Made by a program: the position numbers and the translations under genes. From the NCBI RefSeq assembly GCF_050908995.1, contig NC_135130.1, forward strand, positions 7,371,001 to 7,435,000: a DNA stretch of 64,000 nucleotides, given 5' to 3'. This stretch comes from Andrena cerasifolii. Taxonomy: Eukaryota; Arthropoda; Insecta; Hymenoptera; Andrenidae. Each line of letters starts with the position of its first letter. The first letter of the stretch is position 1. The notes under the pieces were generated by a model that was not told the origin of the DNA, made no database searches, and was given only the letters and a program-made list of their open reading frames with translations. Below, in pieces: positions 58,540-64,000 of this stretch.

Positions 58540-58800
58540 AATATCTCAACATGCACACCACCGGACGAGGAATTTCGCGCGACGCGTTGGTCGATCACGT
58601 ATAACTCCTATATTTGTCATGAAAAATTAATAAGAAAGAAAATGCTTCCTCAAAGATGCATAAAAAATTATCCAAATTTCAGATAATTCGAATCCCTAGT
58701 TCGTTAAAAAAAAATCTAAAATTTCTTTAAAAAAAGTTTCTTTAAAAAAATCCCCAATTTAGCTATGTTTTTAGCCCAAAGAATAGAATTCCACCCTTAA
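58540..58800. mobile_element. Truncated relative of the 15-kb foldback MITE
   Basis: ATGCACACCACCGGACGAGG, CCTCAAAGATGCATAAAA, CCAAATTTCAGATAATTCGA and GCCCAAAGAATAGAATTCC follow the same order as 15778-15988 in the larger element. The fragment ends in CCCTTAA at 58800. Only the right arm is present. Confidence 0.65.
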
Positions 58801-59570
58801 ATTCAAATTGTATTATGATCACTGATAATGTCCCACTTATTCTGCGCCTGATTTCTACAAAAATTTGTTCCATAATTCCCCGAAAGGATTGTTTTATATA
58901 GCAGTCGTACATGTTCCTCGAGCGTGGCCCAGTCCTGATTCTCCACCCCGTAGACGAGAGAGCAGCTTGGTCATTAACGGTTCAGGTATTCGCGCGGATC
59001 ATCAGCCCAAAGCCCGTTTTCCCGTTCAGGTTGAAACCAGACCCTCGAATCCCTTTAGTCCTGCCGCCCCTGCTCTTATCCCCGCGGCGGAATTTCGTTC
59101 AACAATGCGATGTTTCCAGTTCACACGTTTCGGGGTGTCCAAACATTCCTATTACGGTAGGTATTCACCGGTTGACCTTTGGGGGCTGTGATCGTCGATT
59201 GACCTGGTAATGCGATTGGACTTGCCGATAATTACAGTGGGAAGGGTGGCTCTGTTCAATTGGGGCAGCGGAGCAAGGCTAATCCGCTGCATAGCTCTGA
59301 GGATTCATTGTTTCAAGGCTGGTGTTTGCTCTTTTGGAAGCGGTCGATGATTGCACCTGAGCATCCTTGAAATTCGTGGCCTGGTTTGGTTTTTATTAGC
59401 TTTGGTACCAAGCGGTGGCAATTCGGTATTCGTTACCCCCAACAAGGGAACATTCCCAACACCAAAAATTCTGATCTGAAACTTCGTGTGAATGTAGAGC
59501 ATATTGGAGTATGCAAGCAGCAATTTTTTCTGCAGAAATTCACTCTGAAAGGGTGAAATCAACCCTTAAG
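58801..59570. other. Stretch without a recognised gene
   Basis: A GC-moderate segment (58910-59200) with two overlapping plus-strand frames and no recognised domain. AT-rich on either side. Confidence 0.4.
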
Positions 59571-59573
59571 GGG

Positions 59574-59763
59574 TAAACCACCTTGGCCAGGTTAAGAAAT
59601 ATCGCATCTTTGAGAATTTATTTCTAAGTGACACAAACACTTTTTCGATGAAGAGACACCTTTGAATAATATATACAAATTTTTTTCAAATCTCAAAACA
59701 TTCCGAAAACTTTAAATACGTTTTTCTCTAGACCACTTTTGCTTAGGTGGTCTAACCCCCTAG
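59574..59763. mobile_element. Small MITE with GGGGTAAACCACC ends, about 190 bp
   Basis: The left end GGGGTAAACCACCTTGGC pairs with the reverse complement of the right end, GGGGTTAGACCACCTAAGC. The left is preceded by CCCTTAA, but the right lacks TTAA, so piggyBac-type assignment is uncertain. The interior is AT-rich and non-coding. Confidence 0.55.
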
Positions 59764-60080
59764 AGTCATCGCATTTATTGTATTTAATAATATCAGTCGA
59801 AGCTTAACTCGCAGTTGTCACCCTCTGCGATTCAAATACGTTATCTCCTCCCTTTTAGTTTAATCTTAAGCGAGACCTGAGCTTATTGAATGTAAGATAA
59901 CGTTCGATTCGAAGTAAGTAGCTTCCCCGCATTTCCATGTTAACCTAGGTTTGTCAAGGTGGAGACTGTTGAGAGAGTCCAATTTTTCCGATCGAGTTCC
60001 AACAGAAAGCAAAGGATTCCAAACGTCATCCAAACACCCAAAGAAAATCCCCAAATTAGTGACTACTTAGCAATGAATCG
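59764..60080. other. Stretch without a recognised gene
   Basis: AT-rich sequence leading into the degenerate repeats at 60.08 kb. No coding or RNA gene was recognised. Confidence 0.4.
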
Positions 60081-60084
60081 AGCC

Positions 60085-60560
60085 ATCCAAACAATTCTCA
60101 TCTTCCCGTCATTACTCACATCGAGAATGCCGAAAGAAAACCCCTAAACTAGTTACCAGAAAGGGCCATTTTCCCCTACTACCTGTACCAAGCCCAACAA
60201 AACAATTTTCATCCTCCCATCATTACTCACAACGCGTCCACCGAAAAAGCTCCCGCTTCCAATCCACAAAGCTCCACATTCCCCTGCACCGAGCCATCAG
60301 AACCACCAGCATCCATCGTTCATCAAGAAGGACGTCCCAAATTGGGACCTACAGATCCTCAGCTCCACCTGGCCGAATCCATCGAACCACAGAAAAAACC
60401 CTCCGCCTCCTCCAATCATCAATTATCATTCGCGCACCTACCCCGAGGGATCCCGGATGAGAGAGAAGAAACGAAGGAGTATCTACACGCTCGCCACAGT
60501 AATCATCGCGACTGTCGAAGCCTCAGAGCCGTCCGCGTCCTCCAATCATCCAAGCGCGCG
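60085..60560. repeat. Degenerate repeats of about 100-115 bp
   Basis: AACAATTCTCATCTTCCCGT with CATTACTCACA at about 60090 recurs as AACAATTTTCATCCTCCCAT with CATTACTCACA at about 60202. Weaker matches (CCTCCTCCAATCATCAATTA, CGTCCTCCAATCATCCAAG) follow at about 60405 and 60537. This may be an old tandem duplication, and only the first two copies are convincing. Confidence 0.35.
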
Positions 60561-63500
60561 GGTTAGCTGGCAAAAATCCGCCGAGGTTCGAATTAAGATA
60601 CCCCCGTCCGCGCTTCAACATGGCGGCCGTCGTAAGGCCCCCCGGGGTCATCAATTATTGCCCCCGCGAGCCGAAGCGGCGATCGCGCGTTTCTGCGCGC
60701 CGTTTTCGCCTTGAGCATCGCGACGAGCCCAGAAACGACTTAGCGGCAGAGAGCAAACATCCTCCAGCTTTCACGAAGTTACAGCCACGTGTTTACGTAT
60801 TACACGGGCCGCACAATGGCGGCTGGCCTGGCGCCACGTCGAGGCTCTCGACAGTCGCGACGCTAACCCCGCAGTCACTTATGCAATCGGAAGGCTGATC
60901 GAAGGATGCGACACATTATGCAGCGGCGTATAAATCATACGGTCAGGGCTGCAGGCATCGGACTTATCGAGCACGCCCATTTAGAGGCAGATGAGCCAAA
61001 TAATGTGGGCCCAAGACGATACTGCCGCTGTTTGCTGGATAGGGGTACAGTTCGGGCTGACGCAGCGAACTGCCCGAGATTTAAGTGTTGTGGGGATAAC
61101 TTTGACGACGCAAATCGTCGGATGTGGTTTTTTATACTCGGTGCAGAGACCCGTAGGCCCAAAATGGTGGGCCCAAAATAATATTTTGAAATATCCACTG
61201 TAATGCATCCAGGCCCTTAGAGTTTACAAACTGTTTGATGGTGTCCGTAGGATATCAAAGCCCTATAGTCTGTCAAAATATATTTTTGCGAGATATTTGC
61301 TGTGAAAAATGGAGTATTTTATGCGTGGGACCGTCAATGGGCATTACTGGAATTTTGAGTATCGTGATAATGAAATTGAGGGCTTCTTTTTGGTTTTATT
61401 GGTACTCTTTTGTAGGCCCTGCTCGTCCTGGGACCTAAACTTGACAATGGGCGCAAAATGGTAATTTCATTCTGGGCATTTTTTAAAATAATGTTGTGAA
61501 TTAAATATTACAAGTTGAACTATAAATATTTTAAGCTACCAATAAGAATTCAAAGTAAGGTAATAAAAAGACTCAAATAAATGTGGTATAAATAAAGGGC
61601 CCAATGTGGCAAGTTCGCCTAGGGCCCAAAAAAGGCTCGAGTCCTGTTCATTTCATTTTCCGTGTAAAGTATAGGGATTGGTGAGATGAATCGTTTCCAG
61701 AGTTCTTGGATACTTTGGGTTTTAGTCAGCGAGGTATAAATGTAAAAAGAAATTTCATAGCGTAGGTAATAACTACTTTGTTAATTTGGAATATTAGTGG
61801 AATGGCGATATCCATGTTGTATCTTTGCTTTCTTAATAAAAATGGCCTATCTAGTATTTCAAAATACCCGAGAAAATTGAAGTTTTACCATTTTCTTTGC
61901 GCCGTCCTTGTAAAAAAAAATAAATAAATTAAACTGTTTCTAGATCTTTACGAAGCACGCAGGGTTTTCTATCTTTACTTAAAAGGTAAAAGACGTGTGT
62001 AAATTCAAATATTTCAAGATTTCTTAAAAAATGGAAGAATGCTAGGTAGGACATTTTAATTAAGTAGGGCAGTGCTGTCCTCGATTGCAGTTACTAAAAC
62101 TGAAGAAACCTTCGAGAATTTAAGAAAATTACGTGGCAGGAGTTTTTTCGGTAATTGGTAGACTAAATATTACGTAATATGATTTAACGACACACTATCA
62201 CTCGCAAGCGTGAATTCTGTAATATTTTAAGTATCAGCTACATTGATATTATTTACTCAAAATTGGCTATCATCCTCAGATAACATAGTTGCGCACGACT
62301 ACTACAATTTATCTCTCCATTCACTGATATCCCCTGCCCCAGTTCTGACTTTTTCTCCTCCAATAATTGAAGATTTTGCAACAATTTCATCAAACATCTA
62401 TATTACTGTCGAGGGTCCGTCGTTATCAGTGAACACTATCAAGTGCAAAGAGCGAGTATACTGTTTTTTCCTTTGGCGCAGGCAAATGTTCGCTTGAACT
62501 CTTTAACTGAACCACCTTATCGATTTAAATTCAGAATTTATCAGATCAATCCGCAGTAAATGCTCAGTCGTGAGTAGAAAACAGTTGCTTGCGTCTTTGA
62601 AAAATTTCATTCCAAACCAGTAACTTTTCTAAATTTCCATCAAAATTTCAATCTTAGTAAAATTTCAGTAAAACACATTCAAAACTCTGTGAATCACTCC
62701 CCCTCCCCGAATTCAACGTTGCAACTCCAACAATTAACCACCAAACGTCAAAGAAATTCATATCAACTCCAACGAAGCCAATTGAACATTTATTAGAGAA
62801 AGACAAGCATCGATTTAAATTATCCCAAAGTCGAAGCACTGGCTGTTACAGGCTTCCCGGCATCTGCGCCTTGGTCCCTCCCTATCGATGATGGGTGCTG
62901 GCTCGATGCACGGCCGAGATAGCTTCTTTGGGGGAGTTCTTTTCGGAATTTTTATAAAGACCTCGCCTGGATTTTGTTCCCAACTAATCGGGACAAGCTC
63001 GCGCACCAGGGAATGTTGCCCGAGGGAATGGAATGCCACTCTTACCTTAACGGATATCTCCGACGATCCTTCCAGCGAACTGAAAGGGAACTCGCGAGCA
63101 CGATGGTCCGCCGATAAACGCGCTCGCGTTCTGTTCGGCACCTGTTTCCTGGTCTGCTTGTTTCGGGGTAGATTCGATCGAGATCGGAGCGGTACGAATT
63201 TGGATTTTGGAAACTTTAACCCCGCGACGACTTCAGCTGGACTTCAACTCTGTGCAGGCTTGCGCATAGCTTGGTCCGGTTGCAGTATCTACGAGGAAAA
63301 TGGCCCCTAGGCTCCTCGACACGTGGAGCACCATAGAGGAATTTAAATTTCTCGATTGATATTTGAAATCACAAAGTTGATGTGCCAAGAAAATGGAACT
63401 TAAGTCGAGTGAATAATTAAATTGATAAAAGGCTTCATAGTCTTGCTTCCATCAGAGCTTTCTGCGACAATTACTTAAAATTCTTCCATTGATATTATTA

Positions 63501-64000
63501 ATTCCATCGCCCGCAAATTTTCTTCCGCTCGCTCTGCCCCGCGTGGAAGGAATCCTCGGTAGGCGTGCCGAAGAGGAGCAGTGCTTCCTCAATAAGCCCA
63601 CAGGGACGTGGCGCAGCGGCGAGGGGCGTGAACGGGCAGGAAAAAAGATTATTTCGCTAGTTAAACACTAATTAGCCCCGAGCGGCAGTTCAGTTTGTTT
63701 GGATGATCTTGCTGTCACAATGGAGACGTTGGTCCGTCGAAGTCACTCCTACGCTCTGACCAGCTAGCAGCTACTTTCAGATCCACGCTGGCATTTTCTG
63801 TTTGCCAGGCCACGCGGAAAGTCCATCTCGCGTCCATCGATCTTGACGCAGTTTAGCGAGTCGTTTCGAAGGCACAGAAATTCTAGGGGAGGTCAAGGTT
63901 TTATAACCTGAAGGGATGAAAGCTGACAAATCTGTTCTCGTTGAAGTTGACGCTTATTTATTAGCAGGGTGGGTAAATGAATTTTTTGGAAAACGTGGCG
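60561..64000. other. Stretch without a recognised gene
   Basis: A GC-moderate segment at 60560-60860 contains AACATGGCGGCCGTCG (ATG at 60620), a good start context, but the 92-codon frame has no recognised domain. 61000-61640 has several GGGCCCAAAA words, possibly remnants of a hAT-type element related to 54.0 kb. A 140-codon frame at 62888-63310 is overlapped by a minus-strand frame and has no recognised similarity. The remainder is AT-rich or mixed, with no supported gene. Confidence 0.35.

Noticed and set aside
60620..60898. 92-codon frame starting in AACATGGCGGCC
   Set aside because: Good start context but no recognised domain, no conserved neighbours, and a GC-rich setting where such frames arise by chance.
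1..64000. tRNA, rRNA and well-known insect microRNA genes
   Set aside because: I looked for GGTTCGAANCC-type tRNA B boxes and a few familiar mature microRNA sequences (let-7, miR-1, miR-9, miR-100, miR-124, bantam) by eye and found none. A covariance-model search would be needed to exclude them.

Overview
The window looks like nuclear DNA of an insect. It is AT-rich overall, broken by GC- and CpG-rich islands, and is packed with short non-autonomous transposons, palindromic elements and minisatellites. A hymenopteran (bee, ant or wasp) is my best guess from the style of the repeats, such as ACAGGGTGTT ends, AACCGACTTC ends and CAGAGTTGGGC ends. No diagnostic gene is present, so this is inference. 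I recognise no complete protein-coding gene, tRNA, rRNA or known microRNA. Most open frames are chance ORFs in GC islands or in-phase readings of tandem repeats. The window is best read as intergenic DNA or the inside of a very long intron.

Layout. 0-9 kb: mostly single-copy AT-rich DNA, with an ATCGATA-rich element end (1.6 kb), a hAT-type TTCGAA element (4.2-4.9 kb), a composite AACCGACTTC element (7.0-7.6 kb) and a 90-bp hAT-type MITE (8.1 kb). 9-25 kb: a possible exon (9.14-9.41 kb), a TA-flanked MITE (9.6 kb), GC islands at 11.6-13.3, 18.4-20.1 and 22.1-24.0 kb, and a TTAA-flanked foldback element (15.1-16.0 kb). 25-31 kb: a dispersed GGCTTTAGT repeat (25.2 and 27.6-28.2 kb), a foldback retroelement-like insertion with a 15-bp target duplication (26.7-27.0 kb), a second TTCGAA element (30.0-30.5 kb) and a GC island. 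31-41 kb: an ACAGGGTGTT MITE, a 24-bp minisatellite abutting a GC island (33.4-34.4 kb), two more TTCGAA elements (34.9 and 36.5 kb, the latter nested in another hAT-type element), a second AACCGACTTC element (37.9-38.4 kb), a possible LINE tail (40.1 kb) and a 61/122-bp AT-rich array (40.7-41.0 kb). 41-50 kb: foldback relics, a 667-bp palindrome with mirrored open frames (43.2-43.8 kb), a 138/139-bp higher-order minisatellite (45.8-46.9 kb), a 604-bp TA-flanked MITE (48.5-49.1 kb) and a GC island. 50-64 kb: a hAT-type MITE nested in a palindromic element (53.2-53.6 kb), another hAT-type element (54.0-54.4 kb), a clear LINE relic (55.3-55.8 kb), a TTAA-flanked 740-bp foldback (57.3-58.0 kb) followed by a possible core promoter and 42-codon ORF, a truncated relative of the 15-kb element (58.5-58.8 kb) and a small MITE (59.6 kb).

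The strongest conclusions rest on terminal inverted repeats paired with target-site duplications read directly from the sequence: 8-bp duplications at 4.2, 8.1, 13.7, 36.4, 36.5 and 53.2 kb, TTAA at 57.3 kb, and a 15-bp duplication at 26.7 kb. The most unusual theme is a set of hAT-type MITEs with similar ends (CAGRGYTGGG-like) whose interiors are different palindrome-rich simple repeats. These seem to have expanded independently into tandem arrays.
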